Positions 17,970 to 27,322 of a stretch of DNA of 64,000 nucleotides are shown here, one piece after another. The stretch spans positions 496,001-560,000 of the forward strand of contig NZ_LAJH01000009.1 of the NCBI RefSeq assembly GCF_001292625.1. Direction: 5' to 3'. Each line of letters begins with the position of its first letter. Position 1 is the first letter of the stretch. This stretch comes from Shimia sp. SK013. GTDB taxonomy: Bacteria > Pseudomonadota > Alphaproteobacteria > Rhodobacterales > Rhodobacteraceae. The position numbers were made by a program, and so were the translations under genes. The notes under the pieces were generated by a model that was given only the letters and a program-made list of their open reading frames with translations, was not told the origin of the DNA and ran no database searches.

Positions 17970-19439
17970 CTACCCATCCACACCCATCATGATCTGAGCG
18001 TAAAACTGCACCGCACGTTCCAGATCGGCAATCGACACACGCTCGTTGATCCCATGGATGCGTGACAGGTCATCCGGCCCAAATGTCATTGGATTAAACC
18101 GATAACTGTCATCCGAAATCTTGGAAAAATGCTTGGAATCCGTGCCGGCAACCGTCAACCCCGGCACAAGGATCACATCGCCAAATGCGCCCAGCGTGGC
18201 CTGCGCAAGCAATTGAAATCCTTCACTTTGCGCACTCGATACGGGGCTCGGATGGGTTGGATTTCCACGCAGGCTAACAGCGACATTCGGGTTGTCGATC
18301 ACCGTCTCTACGTGCGCGACGATGCTTTCCACAGTGTCGCGGGGATGGATGCGAAAGTTCACCACAGCCACCGCTTCCGTCGGCAACACATTTTCGGTCA
18401 GTGACGCTTGCAACATCGTCGGCGCAGTTGTTGTGCGCAACATCGCATTTGTGGGTCCGGAGCCCGACAAGATGCCTTCCAAAACTGGGCGGAACAGCCA
18501 CTGGTTGGCAAAAAGCACCCGCTCAGCCAGGCCAAATTCTGGCGCGACGCTGTCAAAAAACTCGGCCGACGCATCCGTCAGCCCACCAGGCACTGGATTG
18601 GCCATCAAGCGCTCTATTGCGACCGCAAGCGCGCCAACTGCGGTGTCCGCCGGTGGCAGAGAGGAGTGCCCACCGGTCGCCTTAGCGGTAATATTGAGCG
18701 TGACGTAGCCCTTTTCTGCCACGTTGATCGAGGCCACCGGCGCCGGAAGTCCCGGCAACACGTCGTCGAGCACCATAGAGCCTTCGTCCAACGACCACTC
18801 CATCTGCACACCGCGCTCTGCAAGCATGTCAACGGCTGTTCCCGCACCTTTTTGGCCACCAATTTCTTCGTCATGCCCAAAGATGAAATATATCGTACGC
18901 TCAGGCTGAAACCCTCCAGCAATCAGCGTTTCCGCCGCTTCCAAAAGGCCGACCACACCAATTTTGTCGTCAATCGTGCCCCGACCCCAGACAAACTCAG
19001 CGTCTGTAACGCCCGCAAACGGCGCATGTTCCCAGCGATCACGTTCCGCGTCCGGCGCGGGCACCACGTCATAATGCCCAGTCATAAGAACGGGTTGCGC
19101 ATCTTGGTTCTTACCCTCCCACCTGTAAATAGGCGTCAGATTCGCCATCTCGCGGCTCATCACCGCGTGCACCCCGGGATAGGTCGCCTCAATCCACTCC
19201 AAAAAGCCGAGAAACTGGCCTTCTACCAATGGATCCGCCAAATGATGGGCCACGGTTTCAAACGTCACCGCTTGGCCCATGTTGGACACGATCCGCTCCA
19301 CATTGACATTCACGGTCGCAAGATCGTCCCGGCCCGTTGGCGCATAGTTTGGCGCTTTATAAAGTGCTGTCTTTACAGCCAGAACCGCAATCAGCGCCAC
19401 CAGCGCCAAACCCAAATACTTAAGAACTTTCTTGATCAT
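17970..19439 (-). CDS. M20 family metallopeptidase, carboxypeptidase S type
   Basis: Zinc-dependent exopeptidase or amidohydrolase. The 489 residues begin with a membrane anchor (YLGLALVALIAVLAVKTAL), then the catalytic domain: first metal motif MTGHYDVVP, bridging aspartate motif WGRGTIDDKIG, catalytic glutamates in FGHDEEIGG, a central dimerisation domain starting near VASINVAEKGYVTLNI, and the final metal histidine in GTDSKHFSKI. The length and anchor resemble yeast-type CPS1. GGAGGG precedes the ATG. It converges on the ABC importer, and peptidase plus peptide-type importer may work together, but that is inference. Confidence 0.9.
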   Translation of the reverse strand: MIKKVLKYLGLALVALIAVLAVKTALYKAPNYAPTGRDDLATVNVNVERIVSNMGQAVTFETVAHHLADPLVEGQFLGFLEWIEATYPGVHAVMSREMANLTPIYRWEGKNQDAQPVLMTGHYDVVPAPDAERDRWEHAPFAGVTDAEFVWGRGTIDDKIGVVGLLEAAETLIAGGFQPERTIYFIFGHDEEIGGQKGAGTAVDMLAERGVQMEWSLDEGSMVLDDVLPGLPAPVASINVAEKGYVTLNITAKATGGHSSLPPADTAVGALAVAIERLMANPVPGGLTDASAEFFDSVAPEFGLAERVLFANQWLFRPVLEGILSGSGPTNAMLRTTTAPTMLQASLTENVLPTEAVAVVNFRIHPRDTVESIVAHVETVIDNPNVAVSLRGNPTHPSPVSSAQSEGFQLLAQATLGAFGDVILVPGLTVAGTDSKHFSKISDDSYRFNPMTFGPDDLSRIHGINERVSIADLERAVQFYAQIMMGVDG

Positions 19440-19517
19440 CCGTCCCTCCCCAGAGCAATTTTCATCACCCTAAAGGGGCAAGGCACCGTCTGGCAAAGGC
19501 GTCCTCACGTCACCCCG

Positions 19518-20654
19518 TCATTCCAGCAAGTGCTCGTAGCGTGCATCAGTCAGCGTTTTCATAAATGCAACCAACGCATCAATGCGCCTGTCATCCAATG
19601 CAGGCCCGTCTGTGAGGTCTTCTACCGACAGCGAATGCATCACCTCCGGCGCTTTCCAGACCTCACCGGTTTCCGGATTAATCTGCCGCTTGGGATCCTT
19701 GGAGTTGTACTTGTTATAAAACAAAACCACGGTGCGCAGGTCCTCGAAAACGCCGTTGTGCATGTATGGTGCGGTCACGGCCACGTTGCGCAAGGTCGGC
19801 GTGCGGAACTTGCCCATATGTTTGGCTTGATCCACATCAGGATTGGCCAACAACCCTCTGTCTATATGTCCTTTTTCGCCATTCATATCACGGACCGCAA
19901 CATTCACCGGCACGCCGATATTGTGGTATTCGTAGTTAGAGAAGGTTTCTTTTGAATGCCTCTGGCTGCGTCGCAACTGATGGCACTCCGAACAGTTGGT
20001 GAACTGGTCTGAGAAAAACAGCACGCGCCCAAGCTCTTCCTCTTGGGTGAATGCCACATCCCCACGCAGATACCGGTCATATCTGCTGTCAAAGGGCGCA
20101 AAGATGTCTGTGCGCTCAAAGGCGGCTATCCCCGTGGTCATCGCCTCATAACCCGCGTCCGCATCCTCCAGCACACCGCGCGCGAAAAGCGCTTCCATCG
20201 CAATAACATAGTCCGGGTTTTCTGCAATCCGCGCGACAACAGCTGGCTTGTCCGCCATGCCCATTTCCACAGGGTTCAGCGGCGGTCCACCTGCCTGATC
20301 TTCAAGCGTGTTGGCCCGCCCATCCCAGAACAGCCCCCCCTCGGCATCCCCGTCCCACTCACGATCAAACTCCGGCACAAAGGCCGCATAACTGGCCGTC
20401 GGCGTATTTCGATCCCCCAGCGAAACGCCATCGTCTCCCAATGACACCGCGCGCCCGGCATCGGTTTCCCGTGGATCGACAAAGGCAAACTCCGGATCGT
20501 GACAGGTCGCACAAGACTGCGTTCGGTTCATCGACAGGTTCACGTCGTGAAACAGCGCCTCTCCCAACGCCTCAAGGCTGTCAATCGGTGCGGCCATTGC
20601 CATTGAGGTCGCAAGGGTTAGGGAAAGCACAACAACTGGACGGGTGAAAAACAT
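19518..20654 (-). CDS. Di-haem cytochrome c peroxidase (CcpA/MauG family)
   Basis: Periplasmic enzyme reducing hydrogen peroxide with electrons from cytochrome c. The 378 residues start with a Sec signal (MFFTRPVVVLSLTLATSMAM, cleaved after MAA) and have two c-type haem motifs, CATCH near residue 49 and CSECH near 230, plus the conserved segment APYMHNGVF near the end. The domains correspond to the low- and high-potential haem halves. The chosen ATG has AAAGG at a proper distance; a start 14 codons upstream would spoil the signal. A perfect FNR-type site lies 59 bases upstream, so expression under low oxygen is likely. Confidence 0.9.
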   Translation of the reverse strand: MFFTRPVVVLSLTLATSMAMAAPIDSLEALGEALFHDVNLSMNRTQSCATCHDPEFAFVDPRETDAGRAVSLGDDGVSLGDRNTPTASYAAFVPEFDREWDGDAEGGLFWDGRANTLEDQAGGPPLNPVEMGMADKPAVVARIAENPDYVIAMEALFARGVLEDADAGYEAMTTGIAAFERTDIFAPFDSRYDRYLRGDVAFTQEEELGRVLFFSDQFTNCSECHQLRRSQRHSKETFSNYEYHNIGVPVNVAVRDMNGEKGHIDRGLLANPDVDQAKHMGKFRTPTLRNVAVTAPYMHNGVFEDLRTVVLFYNKYNSKDPKRQINPETGEVWKAPEVMHSLSVEDLTDGPALDDRRIDALVAFMKTLTDARYEHLLE

Positions 20655-20712
20655 CAAATGGGCCTTTTCAAAGCTTTGGACGAACCATACGCCCAAACAC
20701 CTGAGGGTTCAT

Positions 20713-20726
20713 TTGATCGGAATCAA
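20713..20726. promoter_or_regulatory. FNR/FnrL-type binding site upstream of the cytochrome c peroxidase
   Basis: TTGAT-CGGA-ATCAA matches the FNR consensus TTGAT-N4-ATCAA without mismatch. It lies in the 106-base gap between the peroxidase start and the upstream gene end, a position where an oxygen-responsive activator would act on the peroxidase promoter. Confidence 0.75.
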
Positions 20727-20760
20727 TAGCTGACTAAAATTATCTGAAATCTACCAAGTG

Positions 20761-21345
20761 TTAGCCACCGGCGATGACACGCACGTAATTTTGCGTTTCT
20801 TTATAGGGTGGGATTCCACCATACCTCGCAACCGCTTCCGGCCCTGCATTGTATGCGGCCAGCGCCAACCGCCACGACCCGAACCGCAAATACTGCGCCT
20901 TAAGATAGCGCGCGCCACCTTCAAGATTCTGCTGGGGATCCAGCGGATCAACCCGAAGCGAACGGGCCGTATCCGGCATCAGTTGCGCCAACCCCAACGC
21001 ACCCTTGTGAGATTTTGCAGAAGCGTTCCAATTGCTTTCCTGCTTCACCAGTTTCAGGAACAAGTCGACGGGGATGCCGTGCAGCAACGCCGCCTCACGC
21101 GCCATCGCCAAATACGGGCCGCTATACGTGCCGCGATAGCTGCCATCACCCCATTTGGACGGGGTATAAACCGGCTTGGGCTGCAAACGCACAGACCCTC
21201 GGTACTGCTCGCTAGCGCGCCCATCAAGCACCTTGGTTTGATTGCTGAAAATGCGTTTTTTTGATTTGGACGACACAGTCTGCGCCGCCAAAGGCGCCGC
21301 CATCAAAGTTGCACAGCATAACAAAGCGACAAGTTTGGAAGACAT
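20761..21345 (-). CDS. Lytic transglycosylase, SLT domain
   Basis: Periplasmic peptidoglycan-cleaving enzyme releasing 1,6-anhydromuropeptides. The 194-residue product begins with a signal peptide ([20 protein letters not shown], cut after AAQ), then a linker rich in Lys/Arg/Ser, then the goose-lysozyme-like SLT domain from about residue 75: catalytic glutamate in [22 protein letters not shown], and [19 protein letters not shown] start eight codons upstream is possible but worsens the signal. It is a stand-alone gene, divergent from ssb. The anmK gene elsewhere in the window would recycle its products. Confidence 0.9.
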   Translation of the reverse strand: MSSKLVALLCCATLMAAPLAAQTVSSKSKKRIFSNQTKVLDGRASEQYRGSVRLQPKPVYTPSKWGDGSYRGTYSGPYLAMAREAALLHGIPVDLFLKLVKQESNWNASAKSHKGALGLAQLMPDTARSLRVDPLDPQQNLEGGARYLKAQYLRFGSWRLALAAYNAGPEAVARYGGIPPYKETQNYVRVIAGG

Positions 21346-21697
21346 AAATGCCCGCCCTAAATAATTCATTTTGCCAGTCATATCATCTCGGCTCCGATGC
21401 GCAAAACGCAAAAAACGCACTCCTTCGCAAATCGCCTCTGCCTCCTTTGGCAAAGCGAAACTGCCCGATGCCACAATTGCAGATGATCGGCGTCAGGTCC
21501 CGCTTCAGCGTTAGCCCGCCTTTCCCATGATTTTGCCCCGAACGTGATCCAAACCGGTTAAAGACTGCCGTGCCAAGTGAGATATTGCCTACCTCCAGCA
21601 ATTTGCAATTCATCCACAACAAACTGCTTTCCATCCCCCTGCACCAATGGTGTAAGGTGTTCCGAAGCAAAAACAGATTCCACGGGAGACAAGGCGC

Positions 21698-22225
21698 ATG
21701 GCCGGCTCAGTTAACAAGGTTATTCTCATCGGCAACCTGGGGCGCGACCCCGAGGTGCGCAGCTTCCAAAACGGCGGCAAAGTATGCAATCTGCGTATCG
21801 CCACGTCCGAAACGTGGAAAGACCGCAACAGCGGTGAGCGCAAAGAGCGCACGGAATGGCACAGCGTCGCCATCTTCCAAGAAGGCCTCGTGCGGATTGC
21901 CGAGCAATATCTGCGCAAAGGCTCCAAGGTCTACGTCGAAGGCAAACTGCAAACCCGCAAATGGCAGGATCAATCCGGTCAGGACCGTTACTCCACCGAA
22001 GTTGTGCTGCAAGGCTTTGACGGTGTGCTGACCATGCTCGATGGCCGCTCCGGCGGCGGTGACGGCGGCGGTGGCTTTGGTGGCGGCGGTGGCGGTCAAG
22101 GTGGCTATGATCAAGGCGGCGGTGGCTACGACCAAGGTGGCGGAAGCTATGGCGGCGGCGGCGGTGGCGGCCAACAAGGCGGTGGATCCCCTTCACGCGA
22201 TCTGGACGACGAAATCCCGTTCTGA
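21698..22225 (+). CDS. ssb: Single-stranded DNA-binding protein
   Basis: Coats single-stranded DNA in replication, repair and recombination. The 175 residues have the OB fold (about 1-112; [48 protein letters not shown]), a long glycine/glutamine/tyrosine-rich disordered linker (about 115-165) and the acidic tip DDEIPF used to recruit partner proteins. In this segment I see no LexA-type site, unlike uvrA. The upstream gap of about 220 bases carries no other gene. Confidence 0.97.
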   Translation: MAGSVNKVILIGNLGRDPEVRSFQNGGKVCNLRIATSETWKDRNSGERKERTEWHSVAIFQEGLVRIAEQYLRKGSKVYVEGKLQTRKWQDQSGQDRYSTEVVLQGFDGVLTMLDGRSGGGDGGGGFGGGGGGQGGYDQGGGGYDQGGGSYGGGGGGGQQGGGSPSRDLDDEIPF

Positions 22226-22254
22226 TCCTTACCAAGGTTCCTACAAAGCAAACG

Positions 22255-22283
22255 AAGGCCGCGTTTTCTGCGGCCTTTTTCTT
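22255..22283 (+). terminator. Intrinsic terminator of ssb
   Basis: GGCCGC and GCGGCC form the stem with loop GTTTTCT, followed by TTTTTCTTTTC, 30 bases after the ssb stop. Confidence 0.88.
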
Positions 22284-22403
22284 TTCGTGCCTCCCATCTG
22301 TGACGCGGCTTCCAGCGCACCTGCGTGCGCCCACAAAATCCCTCTACCCTCCACGCCTGCAAATCGCTAAAACCGAAGTGAACGACCATTCAGCGGGGAA
22401 ACC

Positions 22404-23648
22404 ATGTCCACCTCATCATCTTTTGACAAAGCTTTGGAAACGCGGCTCGTGGCCTATTGCGCCATCGACAGCCAAAGCGACGAACATTCGCCGTCCAAGC
22501 CATCCACAGAAATTCAACTGGATGTGCAACGCCACTTGATGGCTGAACTGGAAAAAATTGGCGCGTCTGACATTGAACTGACCAGCTATGGCGCGCTACT
22601 TGCGACGGTTCCTGCCACCGACACCAACGCCCCGACCATCGGCTTCTGCGCGCACGTCGACACCGCACCGCAGTTCAACGCCACAAATGTCAAACCGCGT
22701 GTTCACCACGCGTGGGACGGGTCCGACATCACCTATCCGGACAACCCCGATCTGCTCCTGAACACCACCACCTCCGCCTATTTGGCAGAACGCAAAGGCG
22801 ACGACATCATCACCGCCTCCGGTCTGACCTTGCTGGGTGCGGACGACAAGGCTGGCGTCGCGATTATCATGACTATGGCCGAGCACCTATTGACCGCACC
22901 GGGTCTGAAACACGGCAAAGTGCGGCTGGCATTCACTCCGGACGAGGAAATCGGCCGTGGTGTCGATGCGCAATTGCCTGCCGATTTTGGCGTCGACTTT
23001 GCCTACACGCTCGATGGCGCAAAACGCGGCACAATGGAATTTGAAACCTTTTCCGCAGATGGTGGCGTGGTGACAATCACGGGCGTGTCCGCCCATCCCG
23101 GTTATGCCAAAAACAAATTGGTAAACGCGCTGCATGTGGCCGCCGCCATCGTGACGGCGCTGGATGAGGACGGCACGACGCCAGAAACCACCGACGGCTC
23201 CGAAGGTTTCACCCATGTCTACGCGCAGGACGGTGGCAGCTCGGAAACCACCCTGCGGTTTATCCTGCGTGATTTTGAAATGGATGGGCTGCAAGCACGC
23301 GGCGCGCGCCTGAAAGCGGCCTGCACCAAGGCAGAAGCCGATTTTCCCGGCGCCAAAGTCACCTGCGAGATCAGCAAACAATACCGCAACATGCGCTATT
23401 GGCTGGAGGACGACATGACGCCCGTTGACCTTGCGCGCGACGCTATGCGCGATCTGGGTATGGAGCCCTATTGCGCCGCGATCCGTGGCGGCACTGACGG
23501 CTCGCGCCTCACAGAATTGGGCGTTCCCTGCCCCAACCTGTTCACTGGCATGATGGAAATCCACGGCCCGCTGGAATGGATCTCGGTGCAGGATATGGCG
23601 CTTTCGACGCAGCTGCTGCTAACCTTAGTGAACCGTGCGGCAAGCTGA
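22404..23648 (+). CDS. pepT: Peptidase T (tripeptide aminopeptidase)
   Basis: M20B zinc peptidase that removes the N-terminal residue of tripeptides in the cytosol. The 414 residues contain the first zinc motif GFCAHVDTAPQ, the GADDKAGVAII motif with the bridging aspartate, the catalytic pair in FTPDEEIGRGVD, the central domain (about 215-325) and the RGGTDGSRLTELGVPCPNLF ending in which the last ligands occur. No signal peptide. It follows ssb after a terminator, so it is its own unit. Confidence 0.93.
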   Translation: MSTSSSFDKALETRLVAYCAIDSQSDEHSPSKPSTEIQLDVQRHLMAELEKIGASDIELTSYGALLATVPATDTNAPTIGFCAHVDTAPQFNATNVKPRVHHAWDGSDITYPDNPDLLLNTTTSAYLAERKGDDIITASGLTLLGADDKAGVAIIMTMAEHLLTAPGLKHGKVRLAFTPDEEIGRGVDAQLPADFGVDFAYTLDGAKRGTMEFETFSADGGVVTITGVSAHPGYAKNKLVNALHVAAAIVTALDEDGTTPETTDGSEGFTHVYAQDGGSSETTLRFILRDFEMDGLQARGARLKAACTKAEADFPGAKVTCEISKQYRNMRYWLEDDMTPVDLARDAMRDLGMEPYCAAIRGGTDGSRLTELGVPCPNLFTGMMEIHGPLEWISVQDMALSTQLLLTLVNRAAS

Positions 23649-23657
23649 TTTACCAAT

Positions 23658-23684
23658 GCGGCCGCGCAATCATCGCGCGGCCGC
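23658..23684 (+). terminator. GC-rich hairpin after pepT
   Basis: GCGGCCGCGC and GCGCGGCCGC form a perfect 10-bp stem with a seven-base loop, nine bases after the pepT stop. No T-run follows, so it may act as a weak or factor-aided terminator. Confidence 0.55.
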
Positions 23685-23777
23685 TCACGCTCTCAACACA
23701 TTTTTGTGACCCTACGTCAACAATCTAATCGGCCCACCTCCCCGTAACAGCTTCAATGCAAAATCAGGGAGAAGAAC

Positions 23778-25487
23778 ATGAGCTTAGTTGAAATCACCGC
23801 CAGCGGCGGGACACCCGGCCCTGCGCCGGCACCTGCAGCAACCGACTCGATTGCAACGATCGCAGCCACCAATGGCAACTTCGATATTTTGGTCGCCGCT
23901 CTTGATGCGGCGGGTTTGGTAGAAACCTTCGCCAATCCCGGTGATTTCACCGTTTTCGCGCCCACGGATGAGGCATTCACAATCCTCGCGCAGGACACGT
24001 TCGGCATCGACACCGCTGGCATGAGCGAAACAGACATCGCCGTTGCCCTCGTCGATCTGCTCGGCGTGGAAACGCTCACCAACGTTCTTTTTTATCACGT
24101 TCAGGCGGGGTCCAGTTCTCTGGACGACATCCAAGACGCCGGCAGTGTCGACACCCTGCTTGAAGGCGCCTCTTTTGGCGTGGATGGCGATACACTTAAC
24201 GACGCAGATCCCGACGTTGAAGATCCCGAGTTTGTCGACGGTCTGACGGATATCGCCGCCACAAACGGCGTCATCCACGTGATTGACCGCGTGCTCCTGC
24301 CAATCGACGTCGCAGAAGTCACACCGCAACCTACAATCGCCGACATCGCCAGCACAAACCCCGCGTTTGAGGCATTGACCGGCGCACTTGTGGCCACGGG
24401 GCTTGTCGATCTCTTCACAGATCCCAACAACGACTTCACGGTTTTTGCCCCAACGGACGACGCGTTCCGCGCTTTGGCAGAGGAATTGGGCATCAATACC
24501 CATGGCGTTGCGGACGCTGATCTGCCCGCCGCACTTGTCGGCGCATTGGGCATCGATCTTGTGCGCGAAGTTTTGCTTTATCATGTGCGCCCCGGCGGTT
24601 TGTCTCTGGACGAACTTCAGGACTCCGGCCTCATCGAGACCGCACTTCCTGGTGGCAATCTGGTTATCGACGGAAATTCCGTGGTCGATCTGGATCCCGA
24701 CCGGCCAAACCCGAATTTTGTGGATGGTCTGACGGACATCGAAGCGATCAACGGCGATATTCAGGTGATCGACGGTGTGCTTTTGCCCATCGACGTTGGC
24801 AGCGTCACCCCGCAATTCCTGTTTGGCGGCTTTGGTCAGGACATTCAGGTCGGCAGCGGCGCACGCGATGTGCTTTTCGGTTTTTTTGGCGACGACATTC
24901 AATTGGGCGGCGGCGGAAGCGACCGGATGTTTGGCAGCTTGGGCGATGACACAATGTTTGGCGGAGACGGCAACGATGGTATGCGTGGCGGCGTCGGCGA
25001 CGACTACATGGACGGCGGCGCGGGCAACGACCGCATGTTTGGAAGATGGGGCGACGACTGGATGAGCGGCGGCAACGGCGCCGATCGCATGCAGGGTGAC
25101 AGCGGACACGACACGATCGACGGTGGCAATGGCCACGATGTGATCCTGGGCAACCGCGGCGCGGACATACTGTCTGGTGGCAATGGCAACGACCACATCC
25201 GCGGCGGCGTCGGTCAAGACACCATCGACGGCGGTGCGGGGAACGACGAACTGATGGGCGGTGGCGGCGCTGACCATTTTGTCTTCACCTCACTTTCTGG
25301 CGACGACACCATTCTGGACTTCCGTTGGAATGACACGATTGTGCTCGACAGCAACGAGTTTTCGGACTTCGCGGCCGTTATGGACGCCGCGACAGTCTCA
25401 GGCGGCGAAATCACCATCACCGGCGAGAACGGCACGATCACCTTCCATGGCACAGGCATCACCGAAGGCGATTTCCTGTTCATGTGA
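23778..25487 (+). CDS. Secreted protein with two fasciclin (FAS1) domains and RTX repeats
   Basis: Probably exported to the cell surface or medium. The 569 residues have no Sec signal; after a short Pro/Ala-rich head there are two FAS1 adhesion domains (about 20-180 and 187-344; each with TVFAPTDEAF or TVFAPTDDAF and an FYHV/LYHV motif), then about a dozen calcium-binding nonapeptide repeats (about 354-497; GGXGXDXUX), then the conserved C-terminal block of type I substrates (VFTSLSGDDTILDF...ITEGDFLFM). This predicts a type I secretion route, but no such transporter is in the window. GGGAGAAG precedes the ATG. Many repeats carry Met at the hydrophobic position. Function: adhesion is inference from FAS1. 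Confidence 0.9.
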   Translation: MSLVEITASGGTPGPAPAPAATDSIATIAATNGNFDILVAALDAAGLVETFANPGDFTVFAPTDEAFTILAQDTFGIDTAGMSETDIAVALVDLLGVETLTNVLFYHVQAGSSSLDDIQDAGSVDTLLEGASFGVDGDTLNDADPDVEDPEFVDGLTDIAATNGVIHVIDRVLLPIDVAEVTPQPTIADIASTNPAFEALTGALVATGLVDLFTDPNNDFTVFAPTDDAFRALAEELGINTHGVADADLPAALVGALGIDLVREVLLYHVRPGGLSLDELQDSGLIETALPGGNLVIDGNSVVDLDPDRPNPNFVDGLTDIEAINGDIQVIDGVLLPIDVGSVTPQFLFGGFGQDIQVGSGARDVLFGFFGDDIQLGGGGSDRMFGSLGDDTMFGGDGNDGMRGGVGDDYMDGGAGNDRMFGRWGDDWMSGGNGADRMQGDSGHDTIDGGNGHDVILGNRGADILSGGNGNDHIRGGVGQDTIDGGAGNDELMGGGGADHFVFTSLSGDDTILDFRWNDTIVLDSNEFSDFAAVMDAATVSGGEITITGENGTITFHGTGITEGDFLFM

Positions 25488-25510
25488 TTTTTTATTGAGA
25501 CGAAAATACG

Positions 25511-25539
25511 AGGCGCCGGTTTGCTCCGGCGCCTTTTTT
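25511..25539. terminator. Intrinsic terminator between the FAS1-RTX gene and aroB
   Basis: GGCGCCGG and CCGGCGCC form an 8-bp stem with loop TTTGCT followed by six T. It ends the plus-strand gene just before the stop of the convergent aroB. Confidence 0.93.
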
Positions 25540-25541
25540 CG

Positions 25542-26654
25542 TTAGCGCCGCGCCAGCTCGTCGGCCAAAAGGTCGCGCACCATATCGCGCGGCACGTCAG
25601 CGGTCACAAAGGCCTGACCAATCCCACGCGCAAGTATGAACCGCAATTGGCCGTCAACAACTTTCTTGTCCTGCCCCATCAGATCCAAAAGCGCCTCCGC
25701 GTCTGGCAAATCACCGTCAATATCGGCCAGATCCACCTTCACGCCCATCGCGCGCAAGTGCTGTCGCACACGGCTGGGATCTTCCTGACTACAGAGCCCC
25801 AATCGCGCGCTCAGTTCAAAGGCCAAAGCGCAACCCACAGCCACCCCTTCGCCATGCAACAACCTGTCGCCATATCCGGTTGCCGCTTCCAGTGCGTGAC
25901 AGAACGTATGCCCAAGATTGAGCAGCGCGCGGTCGCCCTGCTCGGTCTCGTCGCGCATGACAATCTCGGCTTTCATCTCACAGGACCGGCGCACTGCTGC
26001 GATGCGCGCAGACATGTCACCTTTGGCCAGCGCAGGCCCCTGCGCTTCAAGCCAGTCAAAGAACGCGCTGTCACCCAACAGACCGTATTTCACAACCTCG
26101 CCATAGCCCGCCAACAAATCGCGCGATGTCATGGTGCCAAGCACGTCCGTGTCGGCCAGCACGAGCTTGGGTTGATGAAACGCGCCAACAAGGTTCTTGC
26201 CTGCGGGGCTGTTGATGCCTGTCTTGCCGCCCACGGAACTGTCGACCTGCGCAAGCAAGCTGGTGGGGATTTGCACAAAGCTCACGCCACGGCGCAATAC
26301 AGCAGCGGCAAAACCCGTCAGATCACCGATCACACCGCCTCCAAAGGCCACCACGAGATCGCGGCGCTCAACCTTCTGCGCCAAAAGCCACTCCACGGTT
26401 TGCTCCAAAAAGCGCCAACTCTTTGTGCTTTCACCCGCAGGCAACACCAAGGATTCCATCGCAATGCCAGCCACCGCCAGCCCTGCTCTCAGCGTCTCAA
26501 GATGAAGCGCGGCGACGTTCTCGTCCGTGACCACGCAAACCTGTTTGCGCGCCAGATGCGGCGCGATCAGCGCCCCGCTTTGCGCCAGCAAGCCAGGACC
26601 GATGTGAATGTCATAGGCGCGATCGACAAGGCCCACATGCACAGTTTCCATCAT
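25542..26654 (-). CDS. aroB: 3-dehydroquinate synthase
   Basis: Second enzyme of the shikimate route, closing DAHP to 3-dehydroquinate with NAD and a divalent metal. The 370 residues include the NAD-binding AFGGGVIGDLTGFAA motif, the PTSLLAQVDSSVGGKTGIN block, and metal ligands in the LNLGHTFCHALE and HGEGVAVGC segments. Complete. It starts four bases after aroK, forming an aroK-aroB operon; the two next genes on the other strand diverge. Confidence 0.97.
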   Translation of the reverse strand: MMETVHVGLVDRAYDIHIGPGLLAQSGALIAPHLARKQVCVVTDENVAALHLETLRAGLAVAGIAMESLVLPAGESTKSWRFLEQTVEWLLAQKVERRDLVVAFGGGVIGDLTGFAAAVLRRGVSFVQIPTSLLAQVDSSVGGKTGINSPAGKNLVGAFHQPKLVLADTDVLGTMTSRDLLAGYGEVVKYGLLGDSAFFDWLEAQGPALAKGDMSARIAAVRRSCEMKAEIVMRDETEQGDRALLNLGHTFCHALEAATGYGDRLLHGEGVAVGCALAFELSARLGLCSQEDPSRVRQHLRAMGVKVDLADIDGDLPDAEALLDLMGQDKKVVDGQLRFILARGIGQAFVTADVPRDMVRDLLADELARR

Positions 26655-26658
26655 CTCA

Positions 26659-27204
26659 TCAGCTCTCCGTCAACACGTCTTCGCGACTGGCCATCACACC
26701 AATCACACGGTCCGCCATTTGCTCTATGCTCAATCCCGCCTCTGCCGGAACCGGCAACTCCGCAAGGCTATAGAGCGGTACGCGGGTCTCAAAAATCTCT
26801 TCCAGCGTGCGGCGCGGATCAGGCGTGTGCAACAACGGCCGGGTGTCTTTGTGGCGCACCCGCGTCCACAAAAGCTCGACATCCGCGTCCAGCCAGACCG
26901 CCACGCCTTTCTCGGCAATCATTGCGCGGTTGATCTCCGAAAGAAACGCCCCGCCGCCAGTGGACAGGATGCAACGTTCTTCCTCCAGCAACCGCTCTAT
27001 CACTTGTGTTTCTTTGCGTCGAAAAAACGGTTCGCCATCGCGCTCAAAAATCTCCGCAATGCTCATATTTGCGGCTTTCACGATCTCAGCATCGGAATCA
27101 ATGAACGGCACGCCAAGTTTTGCAGCAACGACACGGCCCACGGCGGTTTTGCCGGCCCCCATCATGCCGACCATCACCACAGTTTTTTTCAGATCATAGG
27201 TCAT
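26659..27204 (-). CDS. aroK: Shikimate kinase
   Basis: Phosphorylates shikimate with ATP. The 181-residue product from MTYDLKKTVVMVGMMGAG contains the P-loop GMMGAGKTAVGRVVA, the DSDAEI magnesium site, the shikimate-binding FRRKE arginine, the STGGGAFL loop and the adenine/lid segment RVRHKDTRPLL. An in-frame start 16 codons upstream exists but adds residues not found in the family. First gene of aroK-aroB. Confidence 0.95.
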   Translation of the reverse strand: MTYDLKKTVVMVGMMGAGKTAVGRVVAAKLGVPFIDSDAEIVKAANMSIAEIFERDGEPFFRRKETQVIERLLEEERCILSTGGGAFLSEINRAMIAEKGVAVWLDADVELLWTRVRHKDTRPLLHTPDPRRTLEEIFETRVPLYSLAELPVPAEAGLSIEQMADRVIGVMASREDVLTES

Positions 27205-27322
27205 TTCACGTCCGGGATCGGCCAAGCTTCGCCAAAATTTGCGCTTCGGCATTGAATGACGTGATCTCGCCGGAATTGCCAGTTATAAGTTATGCAAAAC
27301 GGGCAGGAAATTGGGGAGTTTC

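Noticed and set aside
18408-19955. 515-codon plus-strand frame antisense to the M20 peptidase and peroxidase genes
   Set aside because: It crosses the gap between two real minus-strand genes and resembles no protein family.
21475-21697. Possible LexA box before ssb
   Set aside because: Only GAAC or GTTC single half-sites are present; none is followed by a second half at seven bases.
23784-25277. 497-codon open frame on the minus strand opposite the FAS1-RTX gene
   Set aside because: It is the shadow of a strongly biased, repetitive coding sequence; its translation is a Val/Ala-rich repeat without family features, and it lacks a ribosome binding site.
25521-26933. 470-codon plus-strand frame across aroB and aroK
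   Set aside because: Both genes are certain on the minus strand; the frame is His/Gln-rich noise.
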